From positions 2,465,298 through 2,529,297 of the forward strand of contig NZ_CM003596.1 of NCBI RefSeq assembly GCF_001435845.1: a stretch of DNA of 64,000 nucleotides, written 5' to 3'. The position numbers were made by a program, and so were the translations under genes. Of this stretch, positions 47,355-57,083 are shown in pieces; within the stretch, counting starts at the first letter, position 1, and each line of letters starts with the position of its first letter. The notes under the pieces are model-generated. The model had not been told where the DNA came from. It ran no database searches and saw only the letters and a program-made list of their open reading frames with translations. The DNA comes from Psychrobacter sp. P11G3. Its GTDB lineage: Bacteria; Pseudomonadota; Gammaproteobacteria; Pseudomonadales; Moraxellaceae.

Positions 47355-49958
47355 ATGAGTGAACATAATATTGATAAAGACAACATCGACATCGATGTAT
47401 CATCTGCCCTTAACACTGACACGACGTCTGATGCAAATACTGACACTGACGCTAACATCAGTGCTGATGCGAACAATGAGACAGAAAGCGCATCTACGGA
47501 TGCGTTAAATGCCTCATCCAACGCTGTCAAAGACAATGAAGATGAAAGCTATCTGCCACTGCTAGCATTACGCGACGTCGTCGTCTATCCACACATGCAG
47601 ATTGCATTGTTTGTGGGACGTGCGCCATCGGTGAAAGCGGTTGAGTTGGCACAGGCTGAGTATGGCAATAAAGTACTGGTAGTCGCGCAAAAAGACTCAC
47701 TGACCGAAGATATTGATCAAGATAACTTGTATCAGTACGGTACGGTCTGTCGCATCGTCAGCACTATGCCACACGATAGCGATGAGAACTGCATTAAAGT
47801 ATTGATCGAAGGTCAATACCGCGCTCGTGTCGATAATATAGAAGGCCATGATGATTTATTGATGGCGAGATTTGAGCGTGCCGACCTTGATGTCAGCATG
47901 GATGAGAGCCAACAGAAAAATACCATTCAAGCGTTAACCACATTATTCGAAAGCTATGCAGATGCGCGACTTCGCAATGCACGTGAGCTGACTCGTGTGG
48001 CTAAGCGTATCGACGACTTGCTTGAGTTGGTTTATTTCATCTCAACTCGTGTGTCGATGGACCTTGATATCAAACAGTCTTTCTTAGAAGAAGACGATAT
48101 CAAAACGCATATCAATACTTTGACTGAATACTTGGTCAAGCAAAGTGCTGAGCAAAATATCGAACAAGATATCCAAGATGCTGTCCGTCAGCAAATGGAA
48201 GACAATCAGCGCGAATACTTCTTGAACGAGAAGATGAAAGCCATCAAAAATGAGCTGTCAGATATGAATGACGGCGCGTTCGATGGTGAGGATGATGTGG
48301 CTGAGTTAGAGCAGCGTTTAGAAGATGCTGACTTGCCAGAAGATGTGCGCAAAAAAGCTGAGCAAGAGTTCAAAAAGCTCAAAATGATGCCACCTGCATC
48401 AAGTGAATCATCAGTGGTACGCAACTATATTGAATGGATTTTGGACACGCCGTGGAATGCGACGACTAAAGTATCTATTAATCTAGATAAAGCGAAGACT
48501 GTATTAGACGAGGATCATTATGGTCTACAAGATGTAAAAGACCGCATCTTAGAGTATCTCGCCGTACAATCACGCGTGAAAAAACTGCGTGGTCCGATTC
48601 TATGTCTCGTCGGTCCTCCAGGTGTCGGTAAAACCTCATTGGGTGAATCTATCGCCCGTGCCACGGGTCGTAAGTTTGTGCGTATGGCGCTTGGTGGCGT
48701 ACGTGATGAAGCAGAGATTCGTGGTCATCGCCGTACCTATATCGGTGCGATGCCGGGTAAAATCGTTCAATCACTTGCAAAAGTAGAAGTCAAAAACCCG
48801 CTGTTCTTATTAGATGAAATCGATAAGATGGCGCAAGACTTCCGCGGTGATCCAGCATCAGCATTGCTTGAAGTATTGGATCCATCACAGAACGATACGT
48901 TCAACGACCATTATTTAGATATGGACTTAGATTTGTCGCAAGTGATGTTCATCTGTACTGCCAATAGCATGGATATTCCACCTGCACTGCTTGATCGTAT
49001 GGAAGTCATCCGCTTGCCGGGTTATACCGAAGAAGAAAAGGTCAATATTGCACAGAAATACCTAGTACCAAAAGCCATTAAACAAAACGGTCTTAAAGAA
49101 GGCGAAATTGAGATTGTTGAAGCGGCATTGCACAGCATCGTACGTAGCTATACGCGTGAAGCAGGTGTGCGTAACCTTGAGCGTGAAGTGAACAAAATCT
49201 GCCGTAAAGTGGTTCGCGGTTCGGTTGAAACTCATGGTGCTCGCGCTCCGAGAAAAGCAGAACGTCAGCTAGTGACAGTCGATGACAAAAACATCGATGA
49301 CTATCTAGGTGTGCATCAGTATGACTACGGTCTGGCTGAAGAAGAGCCTGAGATTGGTCGTATCACTGGTCTTGCATGGACTCAGGTCGGTGGTGAACTA
49401 TTGACTATCGAAGCGGTCGGCATGAAAGGTAAAGGCGAGCTTAGCTTTACCGGTTCACTAGGAGATGTGATGAAAGAGTCGATTCGCGCAGCCATGAGCG
49501 TAGTTCGTGCTCGAGGTGACAGCTTAGGTATCGACTACGAGACGTTTAAAACAACAGACGTCCATGTCCATATGCCAGAAGGTGCTACGCCAAAAGACGG
49601 CCCATCTGCTGGTGGTGCACTGACGACAGCGCTAGTCTCTGCGTTGACAGGTATCGCTATCCGTCCAGATATTGCGATGACAGGTGAGATTACCTTACGC
49701 GGTAAGATATTACGTATTGGCGGTCTCAAAGAAAAGCTACTTGCAGCACATCGTGGCGGTATCAAGCATGTCTTAATCCCAGCGACCAATGAGCGTGATC
49801 TGGCTGATATCCCTGATAACGTGAAAGAAGGCTTAACCATTCAGCCAGTCGCGACGATTGAAGAAATCTTAAAGGTTGCTTTGGTCAGTATGCCAACACC
49901 AATTAAGCCTGCCAAAGTGACCGTCGATAAAACTTCTGGAAAAGCACTGCACAATTAA
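47355..49958 (+). CDS. lon: ATP-dependent protease La (Lon)
   Basis: 867 aa from the chosen start. The hexameric cytosolic protease degrades damaged and regulatory proteins. The N-terminal LAN domain begins near LPLLALRDVVVYPHMQIALF. The AAA+ module has Walker A GPPGVGKT (420-427) and Walker B LFLLDEIDK, and the protease domain has S751 in KDGPSAGG with K794 in LKEKLLAA, the catalytic dyad. A 60-residue Asp/Asn/Thr-rich N-terminal extension precedes the LAN domain. The start at 47355 has GAGG about 8 nt upstream; the further open reading to a GTG at 47286 has none. A strong terminator follows. Confidence 0.96.
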   Translation: MSEHNIDKDNIDIDVSSALNTDTTSDANTDTDANISADANNETESASTDALNASSNAVKDNEDESYLPLLALRDVVVYPHMQIALFVGRAPSVKAVELAQAEYGNKVLVVAQKDSLTEDIDQDNLYQYGTVCRIVSTMPHDSDENCIKVLIEGQYRARVDNIEGHDDLLMARFERADLDVSMDESQQKNTIQALTTLFESYADARLRNARELTRVAKRIDDLLELVYFISTRVSMDLDIKQSFLEEDDIKTHINTLTEYLVKQSAEQNIEQDIQDAVRQQMEDNQREYFLNEKMKAIKNELSDMNDGAFDGEDDVAELEQRLEDADLPEDVRKKAEQEFKKLKMMPPASSESSVVRNYIEWILDTPWNATTKVSINLDKAKTVLDEDHYGLQDVKDRILEYLAVQSRVKKLRGPILCLVGPPGVGKTSLGESIARATGRKFVRMALGGVRDEAEIRGHRRTYIGAMPGKIVQSLAKVEVKNPLFLLDEIDKMAQDFRGDPASALLEVLDPSQNDTFNDHYLDMDLDLSQVMFICTANSMDIPPALLDRMEVIRLPGYTEEEKVNIAQKYLVPKAIKQNGLKEGEIEIVEAALHSIVRSYTREAGVRNLEREVNKICRKVVRGSVETHGARAPRKAERQLVTVDDKNIDDYLGVHQYDYGLAEEEPEIGRITGLAWTQVGGELLTIEAVGMKGKGELSFTGSLGDVMKESIRAAMSVVRARGDSLGIDYETFKTTDVHVHMPEGATPKDGPSAGGALTTALVSALTGIAIRPDIAMTGEITLRGKILRIGGLKEKLLAAHRGGIKHVLIPATNERDLADIPDNVKEGLTIQPVATIEEILKVALVSMPTPIKPAKVTVDKTSGKALHN

Positions 49959-50316
49959 TCGATTATTCGTTAGCCAATTCTTAAAAAATAAGAGCCGCTC
50001 ATCACAATGATGGGCGGCTTTTTTATGCCTATTTATTATTCATTTTCTTGCAGTTCATAGCCTTCTTAGTAGATTTCTTACGCATTTAAAGTCATTTAAT
50101 TTCAAAATTATTTATGCTATTTCGTTTTTCAAACCCATACGTTACTTACATTTATTCACTGATTGTTGCGCATTTGATGAATAACTATAGCGTTAGCTTG
50201 GCTATACTGACTCCGATGTTAACGAATATTGACACCGGTTTTATAGAACAATAACGATAGATATTCGTGGCTTTGATTAAGGTTGAAAATAATAAATTAA
50301 ACAATTGGAGATAATA
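49959..50316. other. Region between lon and sodC
   Basis: 358 bp holding the lon terminator and the sodC promoter. TTGACA at 50229-50234 is a good -35 candidate, but the sequence 17 nt later (TAACGA) is a poor -10, so the promoter is uncertain. No oxidative-stress operator is recognised. Confidence 0.5.
49993..50024 (+). terminator. Rho-independent terminator after lon
   Basis: A 12-bp stem AGCCGCTCATCA/TGATGGGCGGCT with one G-U pair, a 3-nt loop and a T run. Confidence 0.9.
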
Positions 50317-50874
50317 ATGAATAAGACATTACTTGCAAGTACCTTATTATGCGGTTCAGCGTTAGCAATGACTGGTTGCCAAACCGTAGAAAGTCAAATG
50401 CAAACGGGTAATCCTTTAGCACAACCGACGCTAAAATCAACCATACAAACAGTAGATGGCAAGAAGAAAGAAGTTGGTCAAGTTTTCTTACGTCCAGTCG
50501 ATGGCGGCGTCCAAGTTTACGGTAAACTCACTAACCTACAGCCAGGCAGAACCGTCTCATTACATATCCACGAAACTGGCAGCTGTGACGTTATGGGTAA
50601 AGCGGCAGGCGGTCACTTCAACCCAGACAACAAGCCACACTCTAATCCAGATGATATGAATGGTCACGCTGGTGACTTGCCAAACTTAACTGCTAATGAA
50701 GATGGTGTTGCTACTATTAACTATGTGAACAAGAAAATTGCAGCGACTGAAGCAGGTAAATACAGCGTAAATCGTTTGGCCTTTATCGTACATGCTGGCG
50801 TTGACGACTATACCAGTCAGCCTTCAGGTAATGCAGGCGATCGTATTGGTTGCGGTATCATCGTAAAAAACTAA
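50317..50874 (+). CDS. sodC: Cu/Zn superoxide dismutase, lipoprotein type
   Basis: 185 aa. It removes superoxide in the periplasm. The N terminus MNKTLLASTLLCGSALAMTG-C is a lipoprotein signal with Cys21 as the lipid site. Metal-site motifs are visible: SLHIHETGSCD (Cu ligands and the disulphide Cys), GGHFNPDNKPH, NGHAGDLPN and AFIVHAGVDDY, ending in GDRIGCGII with the second disulphide Cys. GGAG lies 6 nt before the ATG; the reading that starts at the upstream TTG is rejected. Confidence 0.93.
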   Translation: MNKTLLASTLLCGSALAMTGCQTVESQMQTGNPLAQPTLKSTIQTVDGKKKEVGQVFLRPVDGGVQVYGKLTNLQPGRTVSLHIHETGSCDVMGKAAGGHFNPDNKPHSNPDDMNGHAGDLPNLTANEDGVATINYVNKKIAATEAGKYSVNRLAFIVHAGVDDYTSQPSGNAGDRIGCGIIVKN

Positions 50875-50946
50875 TACTATCCAAACCTATGAACTTAGGC
50901 TAAGTCTATAGACATAGAAACGGCTTAAAAGAAATATTATAGGCGC

Positions 50947-50980
50947 AAAAAAACCCTCTTAAACTGTAAGAGGGTTTTTT
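50947..50980. terminator. Bidirectional terminator between sodC and topA
   Basis: ACCCTCTTA pairs with TAAGAGGGT, with an A run before and six T residues after. It can end rightward sodC and leftward topA transcripts. The 50-bp element copy B lies between it and topA. Confidence 0.87.
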
Positions 50981-51018
50981 ATTAGAAGTAACTATTAGGT
51001 TTGTTTAAGCCAATACAA

Positions 51019-51068
51019 GAAAGACCAATGCAAATTGTACCTGTAGCACATTAAATGAGTCTGACGCT
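51019..51068. repeat. 50-bp dispersed repeat, copy B, in the topA 3' region
   Basis: Same element as 42252-42301 (41 of 50 identical). It starts 32 nt beyond the topA stop, on the same relative strand and at the same distances from stop and terminator as copy A is from fumC. Confidence 0.8.
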
Positions 51069-51099
51069 ATAAAAGCACTATATTGGATTTAACTAATAG

Positions 51100-53766
51100 T
51101 TATTCCTCTACCCATTCACCTTTACGCCAGTAAACACCCCAACGTGTGGCCTTGCCGTTTTTTTCAGAACCGATATACTGCTCTTTTTTCTTACGTGACC
51201 AGCGCAAGATGGTTGGGTTACCTTCAGGATCTTCATCTGGTCCTGCGAACAGATACTGGAACTTCTCTTCCATTTTATCTTTAATTTCTCGTAGCTCAGC
51301 CAGCTTTGGCGGACGTGTCTCGCGCACTTTCGGGAACTTAGATGCTGCTAAGAACATCCCAGCCGCCCCTTCACGCAAAATGAAATAATCATCATGCTTG
51401 GTCGACTTTAGCTCTGGCAAATGGATTGGATCCATACGCGGCGGCGCAGCTTCACCTGTTTTTAGTACTTTACGCGTATTATCGCAGTTTTGACAAGCAA
51501 AGTACGGACCAAAGCGTCCTGTTTTAAGCTCCATCTGCCCATCGCACTTATTACAGTCAATGGTTGGTGCATCTGAGCCAGGAACTTCAAACTTGCCTTC
51601 TTCTAGGATATAACCATCGCAATCAGGGTTGTTACCGCAAATGTGTAGTTTGAGGCCACCATCTACGATGTAACCATTCATCGCTGTGCCACATTTCGGG
51701 CAGCGTTTTTTCTCCATCAAATCTTTAACTTCTGCCGCTTCGTCATCACCTTCCGCATCATCTAGATTGGCGAATGCTTCGACTGGCATTAGATTTTTGG
51801 TGCCTTTACAGCGCTCTTTTGGCGGTAGATTGTAGCCAGTACAGCCCAAGAATACGCCTGTTGAGCCTGTACGCAGCTGCATCGGACGATCACAGATATC
51901 ACAGTGGACATCTGGTACATCGGTCGGATCGTTTGGACGCATGCCGTCTTTTTCTTTGGCACGCTCTAGAGTCGTTTTGAACTCGCCATAGAAATTATCA
52001 AGCACATCTTTCCAATCTTGATCACCCTCTGCCACATGATCGAGCTTGTCCTCGAGCGCGGCAGTAAAGGTATAATCCATTAAATCTGGGAAGCTAGCCG
52101 TCAATCTATCAGTAACGATATCACCCATTTTTTCGGCAAATAGACGCTTATTTTCAAGCTTCACATAACCACGATCTTGAATGGTTGAGATAATTGAGGC
52201 ATACGTCGATGGACGACCGATGCCTTTTTTCTCAAGCTCTTTGACTAGGCTTGCTTCAGTATAGCGAGGCGCAGGCTTAGTGAAGTGCTGACTTGGATCT
52301 AGCTTATCTAGGTTTAACTTATCGCCTTTTTTGACATCAGGCAGTAAGGTATCGTCAGTCTTAGCTGGTGGCATCACTCTTGTGTAGCCATCAAACACCA
52401 TGGTACGACCGCGCGCTTTTAACTCGATATCGTCTGCGCCTACAAATAGGTTTACTGATAGGTATTTGGCAGGTAACATCTGACACGCTACAAATTGACG
52501 CCAGATTAGCTCGTATAGACGTATTGCATCACGCTCAACACCTTTGAGCTGCGTTGACTTCATATTGACATTAGAAGGACGAATCGCTTCATGCGCCTCT
52601 TGTGCGCCTTGCTTGTTACCATAGAAATTTGGTTTTTCTGGTACGTATTTTGCGCCATAGCTATCTTCGATATGACCACGGACCGCAGCAAGCGCATCGC
52701 CTGATAAGAATGTCGAATCGGTACGCATATAAGTAATATGACCGGCTTCGTATAGACGCTGCGCTAAAATCATGGTTTTCTTAACAGAGAATCCTAAGCG
52801 CGTGCTAGCAGCCTGCTGCAAGGTCGAAGTAATAAATGGCGCGCTTGGACGTGATTGTGTTGGTTTTTCTTCACGCTCTTTAACAATAAAATCGCTTGCT
52901 TTGAGTATCTCTAGGACTTTATCGGTCTGCTCTTTATTACCAAGCTTTAAGGTTTTGCCACCTTGTTTGGTTGCCTCTAAGCGTATACCGATTTGCTCAG
53001 CGTCTGAGGTTTTTTTGGCTTTGCCATCAGCAATGTGCGTATCAGCATGAATTTGCCAGTATTCTTCTGGAATGAACGCGCGAATTTCATGCTCCCGCTC
53101 GACGACCAAGCGCATAGCGACTGACTGTACGCGGCCTGCTGATAGTCCGCGAGCAATCTTTTGCCATAATAGTGGCGATACCATAAAACCAACAACACGG
53201 TCCAAGAACCGACGCGCTTGCTGCGCGTTCACGCGGTCAATGTCTAATTTTGAAGGCTGTTTAAACGCACTTTGGATAGCTGACTTGGTAATCTCGTTGA
53301 AGACCACACGTTGATACTTGCTATCAGGGCCACCGATGACTTCTTTTAGATGCCAAGCGATCGCTTCCCCTTCTCTATCCATATCCGTTGCTAGATAGAT
53401 TTTGTCAGCGTCTTTGGCTAATGCTTTAAGCTCTTTAATGACTTTGGTTTTGTTTGGTAGTACTTCATAGACTGCCGCCCAGTCATGCTCTGGATCTACA
53501 CCCATGCGGCGTACCAGTGCTTGCTGCGCTTTTTCTTCTTTAGTCAGACTGTCATCTTTTTTAGCAGTTGTTGCTTTCTTTGCGCTTTTGCTCGCACTGA
53601 CCGGCAAATCACGGACGTGACCGATACTTGAGCGTACGATAAAGTCATCACCAAGGTATTTATTAATCGTTTTTGCCTTGGCTGGTGATTCTACAATCAC
53701 CAAAGACTTACCCTTTGGGCTGTCAGCAGCTGGTGCTGGACTTTTTTTGGTTGTGGTTTTTGCCAT
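51100..53766 (-). CDS. topA: DNA topoisomerase I
   Basis: 888 aa from the chosen start (893 if the ATG at 53781 is used). It relaxes negative supercoils. The N-terminal TOPRIM domain has [19 protein letters not shown] and the metal motif [15 protein letters not shown]. The active-site Tyr lies in HITYMRTDS (Y346 here, Y351 from the upstream ATG). Three C-terminal C4 zinc ribbons follow: [10 protein letters not shown]...[12 protein letters not shown]...C and [10 protein letters not shown]...CQNC. A Lys/Ala/Ser-rich insertion ([16 protein letters not shown]) lies early in the TOPRIM region. No clear ribosome-binding site distinguishes the starts. Confidence 0.96.
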   Translation of the reverse strand: MAKTTTKKSPAPAADSPKGKSLVIVESPAKAKTINKYLGDDFIVRSSIGHVRDLPVSASKSAKKATTAKKDDSLTKEEKAQQALVRRMGVDPEHDWAAVYEVLPNKTKVIKELKALAKDADKIYLATDMDREGEAIAWHLKEVIGGPDSKYQRVVFNEITKSAIQSAFKQPSKLDIDRVNAQQARRFLDRVVGFMVSPLLWQKIARGLSAGRVQSVAMRLVVEREHEIRAFIPEEYWQIHADTHIADGKAKKTSDAEQIGIRLEATKQGGKTLKLGNKEQTDKVLEILKASDFIVKEREEKPTQSRPSAPFITSTLQQAASTRLGFSVKKTMILAQRLYEAGHITYMRTDSTFLSGDALAAVRGHIEDSYGAKYVPEKPNFYGNKQGAQEAHEAIRPSNVNMKSTQLKGVERDAIRLYELIWRQFVACQMLPAKYLSVNLFVGADDIELKARGRTMVFDGYTRVMPPAKTDDTLLPDVKKGDKLNLDKLDPSQHFTKPAPRYTEASLVKELEKKGIGRPSTYASIISTIQDRGYVKLENKRLFAEKMGDIVTDRLTASFPDLMDYTFTAALEDKLDHVAEGDQDWKDVLDNFYGEFKTTLERAKEKDGMRPNDPTDVPDVHCDICDRPMQLRTGSTGVFLGCTGYNLPPKERCKGTKNLMPVEAFANLDDAEGDDEAAEVKDLMEKKRCPKCGTAMNGYIVDGGLKLHICGNNPDCDGYILEEGKFEVPGSDAPTIDCNKCDGQMELKTGRFGPYFACQNCDNTRKVLKTGEAAPPRMDPIHLPELKSTKHDDYFILREGAAGMFLAASKFPKVRETRPPKLAELREIKDKMEEKFQYLFAGPDEDPEGNPTILRWSRKKKEQYIGSEKNGKATRWGVYWRKGEWVEE

Positions 53767-54049
53767 GTTTGACGACACCATAATATAAGTAAATTAAAAG
53801 TAAGGTTAAATTCAGCAGCACGGCAATTTATGGAAGCTGATACTCATGGTTTGACCATTGTTCAACTATTTATAATAATAATCGCTGCTGATAAAAAAGG
53901 TTATAGAACAAATAATAACCATAAAATAAAGATATAGTTATAAAGACGTTACACTGCTAAGCGTTAAACTGTCAACTTTAAATAATTTGAATATGACAAA
54001 CCGCTTGCATATTGCCCTTTAATGGAGACGAAAATACGCTTTACTAGGT

Positions 54050-54646
54050 TTATGCTTGTTTTTGCATTTGTAGCGCCCATTTCTCAAGGTTTTCTTTGAG
54101 CACTAATAAGTCCGCTTCGATCCGTTTTTGATGGTACGTTGGGTTAGATGCTGGACGTACATAAGCAATATCTTCCCAATAAATAATAATGCTATTGGCC
54201 TTGGTCAATAGACCTTTAACTAACGGCTCGATACTTACGGGCAGCTCTAACGGCACTTGATCCAAGCTAAAATCAGTCTTTTTGACTACTGGATTATTGC
54301 TGATTTGACTAGAACGAATCGCACTGGGAATAGTAAGCGTCTTATCATCTGTACTGGTATCGACAAAACTGCTGTCTGGTCGCCACTGCCCATCAATCAC
54401 TTGATAACGGGTATGCGGCAGTTTAGTATCTTCAAATATCAGGCAGTACTGTCCAAGCATACCGCGGCCATACTCATTGTCACGGCCTTTGATCCAATCA
54501 GGGCACGAAACGAGTTTTGGATTGAGCTGTAAACGACGCGCGGTCATACGCAGCTTATCCAAACGCTGATCGATACCGTTCGGTTTGAGCGCCATCATAC
54601 TCCCTAATACGAATAGTACAATGATAACGCCAATCAATGTTCCCAT
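54050..54646 (-). CDS. Hypothetical protein with an N-terminal membrane anchor
   Basis: 198 aa. Residues 1-19 (MGTLIGVIIVLFVLGSMMA) form one membrane segment, followed by LKPNGIDQRLDKLRMTARRL and a soluble domain. It has two Cys (SCPDWIKGR and GQYCLIF). The pattern of an N-terminal helix with a basic RLDKLRMTARR region suggests cytoplasmic exposure. I do not recognise a family. It is upstream of topA on the same strand with a 280-bp gap and its own start region. Confidence 0.65.
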   Translation of the reverse strand: MGTLIGVIIVLFVLGSMMALKPNGIDQRLDKLRMTARRLQLNPKLVSCPDWIKGRDNEYGRGMLGQYCLIFEDTKLPHTRYQVIDGQWRPDSSFVDTSTDDKTLTIPSAIRSSQISNNPVVKKTDFSLDQVPLELPVSIEPLVKGLLTKANSIIIYWEDIAYVRPASNPTYHQKRIEADLLVLKENLEKWALQMQKQA

Positions 54647-55003
54647 GATGGTCTGGCCTTTTGACTAAATGAAAAAGATACTAAGAGATATAAAGGTAAA
54701 TATCGCTAATGAACCGTTATTTATACATAGTACATATAGTTTTGCGATTAGTACGATAATAAACAACGATATATAAGGGCTTATAATGAGCACGAACCAT
54801 TAAAAATCAAGCGTTATCGTCCAATCACGGTACAGTAAGTGCTTTTAAAGCATATGACAATTTAGCAAGTTACGCTATTAAATCAATTATTTAGCGTATA
54901 TAAACTTACCGAGTACAGTACGCTATAAAAACCAGATACGAAAAGTGGTCAGCGCAAAAAAGTGCTATGATAAACCATAATTTTAAACGCGCGCAGGTTT
55001 ATT
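54647..55003. other. Divergent gap between 54050-54646 and the lipoprotein gene
   Basis: 357 bp, AT-rich, no ORF. It must contain two divergent promoters. No motif stands out. Confidence 0.4.
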
Positions 55004-55543
55004 ATGAATTATCTTATTGAGTCAAACTCATCGGGCGCTTATCACGCTCGCAAGCTGACAAGTAAAGTCATGAGCAAAGCAGGCATGAGCTTATCGCTAC
55101 TTGGCGCGGTCGTACTGATATTATCGGGCTGTGCCACGACTCAGAGCCTAACTCCGCAGCAGTGTCAAAGCAGTAACTGGCAAGAAGTCGGCTATGCTGA
55201 TGGCTCGCAAGGACGTTCAGGCGCTTACTTCGGTCACTATACCAATAGCTGCGCCAGTGTCGGCGGTGCTAGCCCTAACCGTATCCAATGGGAGCAAGGC
55301 CGTCAACAAGGTCTCAAAAACTACTGTACCGAGCTGAATGCTTATAAGCTCGGCCGCGAAGGCTATGACTGGCAACCTGTCTGTTCGTTAGAGGGTATTG
55401 ATAAGTTAGAAGAAGCCTACTCCCAAGGGCGCTACTACTATATCCGTCAGCGCGATCTCGACTACTTACGCTCACCTTACCCATTTGGCTACAGACATGC
55501 AGGCTTCGGTTACGGCTATCGTCCATTTGGCTACGGCTGGTAA
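55004..55543 (+). CDS. DUF2799-type lipoprotein
   Basis: 179 aa. A lipobox LILSGC gives the lipid-modified Cys43; from the internal ATG at 55070 it is Cys21, a more usual signal length, but GCAGG 6 nt before 55004 favours the first start. The chain has four repeated Cys/Gln motifs: QQCQSSNWQEVGYADGSQG, YCTELNAYKLGREGYDW and PVCSLEGIDKLEEAYSQGR match DUF2799 lipoproteins. The tail is Tyr/Gly/Phe-rich (HAGFGYGYRPFGYGW). Function unknown, presumably at the outer membrane. Confidence 0.8.
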   Translation: MNYLIESNSSGAYHARKLTSKVMSKAGMSLSLLGAVVLILSGCATTQSLTPQQCQSSNWQEVGYADGSQGRSGAYFGHYTNSCASVGGASPNRIQWEQGRQQGLKNYCTELNAYKLGREGYDWQPVCSLEGIDKLEEAYSQGRYYYIRQRDLDYLRSPYPFGYRHAGFGYGYRPFGYGW

Positions 55544-55580
55544 AAAAAGAAAACCTCACTAACGACTTAATTTGAGGTTT
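55542..55580 (-). terminator. Candidate terminator for the tonB-exbB-exbD operon
   Basis: AAACCTCA (55551-55558) and TGAGGTTT (55573-55580) form an 8-bp stem; on the minus strand it is followed by a T-rich tract over 55550-55542. It is some 190 nt beyond the exbD stop, so the assignment is uncertain. Confidence 0.5.
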
Positions 55581-55768
55581 AAGTAGTTAATGAGGTTGGA
55601 GAAAATTTTATTATTTTAATTGTTTTTATTATAGCGGTGCTGGTTGTCTTACTGGTCGGGCTATTGATTTATCTAGCCAGTTTTCTAATATAAAGTCAAA
55701 GCTACTAGCACTGACTCACAGTGTTTAAACTATTCAGTGCTTAAGTTATTCAGTATTTATCTACTAAG

Positions 55769-56170
55769 CTATTCATTCACAAAGGCGATTTTGGTCAGTC
55801 CAGCGTTACTTGCCGCTGCCAAGACTTGAGCGACCGTATCGTACCTGCCTTCTTTATCCGCACGTAACTGTACCGCTGGGTTCTTACCAGTCGCGCCTTG
55901 TTGCTGCAAGCGTGTCTCTAATTCTTCCATGCTAATTGGATCACTATCCCAGAATATCCCTGCGTCTTTATCAATGCTGACTTGAATCGCTTCTGGCGGC
56001 GTTTCATTGAGCGCGGCACTAGTCTCGGGCAAATCTAAAGGCACCGTCGGATTCAACACGGTCGCTGTCAATAAAAATATAATCATCAATACCAGCATGA
56101 TATCGATAAGCGGAATGAGGTTCATCTCATCCATGCTTCGTACGTCATCATCACCCAATTGAAATGCCAT
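55769..56170 (-). CDS. exbD: Biopolymer transport protein ExbD
   Basis: 133 aa from the ATG at 56170 (GAGAG 6 nt upstream; the reading to a TTG at 56182 is rejected). One N-terminal helix, MNLIPLIDIMLVLMIIFLLT, contains the essential membrane Asp of the family (LIDIMLVL), followed by a periplasmic domain ending in VLAAASNAGLTKIAFVNE. With ExbB it uses the proton gradient to energise TonB. It is the last gene of tonB-exbB-exbD. Confidence 0.95.
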   Translation of the reverse strand: MAFQLGDDDVRSMDEMNLIPLIDIMLVLMIIFLLTATVLNPTVPLDLPETSAALNETPPEAIQVSIDKDAGIFWDSDPISMEELETRLQQQGATGKNPAVQLRADKEGRYDTVAQVLAAASNAGLTKIAFVNE

Positions 56171-56285
56171 AGTTACTCTCAATGCTTTTGGTTATTTTCA
56201 CACAGCCAAGCCGTTTTTCGACTTGTCGTTTGAGCCTTTACAGACCTAGCGCTGGCAGACTTAATACTTGCAAAATCAACACTAT

Positions 56286-56975
56286 CTATAGCTGCTTTGG
56301 CACAGAATTACTGTAGTTGCTGGTATGCTGCGTCTCGCTCGTCGTTGAACGACTGCTTGTTGCAGCGTGCACTTGTGAGGCACTAGTAGCATGGCTCGCA
56401 GTTACCTTGGTAGTATCCACAAGACCCGTTGATTGCGCCAATAAATCATGCGCTCTGTCGTTGGCTTGATACATTATGCGGCGATTGATACGTACTGCAA
56501 GGTTATAAAACACCACGGCTGGAATCGCTACTGCAATACCAAGACCTGTCATAATTAGAGCTTCACCGACTGGCCCTGCAACTTGCCCTAATCCTGCCTG
56601 ACCACTCATACCGATGTTGTGCAAGGCATGGAAAATACCCCATACCGTACCAAACAAGCCGATGAACGGTGCAATCGCTGCTGTCGTACCAAGAATCGGC
56701 AGACCGCGCTCACTAGCAAAGCGATAGCGACCGATATGCTTGAGCAAAGTCTGCTCAGTCACCAAACGGCGTGTGGCAGCATCAGTACCAGCCAAATCAG
56801 ACTGTCTGGCTTGCAATTGCTGACTTAAATCATCTGCTACATTGGTCGCCAGTTTGCGGCTTTGCAATACGCGGACGATACCTGTCACCCAAGAAAGAAT
56901 AGATAACGCAAGCAACAAAAAGAACAACGTTTTTGTCACCATGTCGCTGATCTGCCAGTATTGCATAAAGTCCAT
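56286..56975 (-). CDS. exbB: Biopolymer transport protein ExbB
   Basis: 229 aa from the ATG at 56975, set by AAGGAG 6 nt upstream. MotA/TolQ/ExbB fold: three membrane helices, the first TKTLFFLLLALSILSWVTGI, and the conserved block LGTTAAIAPFIGLFGTVWGI then AGPVGEALIMTGLGIAVAIPA. A polar C-terminal tail of about 40 residues rich in Ser and Thr is not conserved. It forms the proton channel with ExbD in the inner membrane. Middle gene of the operon. Confidence 0.95.
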   Translation of the reverse strand: MDFMQYWQISDMVTKTLFFLLLALSILSWVTGIVRVLQSRKLATNVADDLSQQLQARQSDLAGTDAATRRLVTEQTLLKHIGRYRFASERGLPILGTTAAIAPFIGLFGTVWGIFHALHNIGMSGQAGLGQVAGPVGEALIMTGLGIAVAIPAVVFYNLAVRINRRIMYQANDRAHDLLAQSTGLVDTTKVTASHATSASQVHAATSSRSTTSETQHTSNYSNSVPKQL

Positions 56976-57083
56976 GTCAGACTCCTTAATGTGTAATGCC
57001 ATTACATGATACTGAGGTAAATATCACGTTTAGTTTTATAATGAAAGATGATCAATAAATACGTTGTTATAAAGTATGAACTA

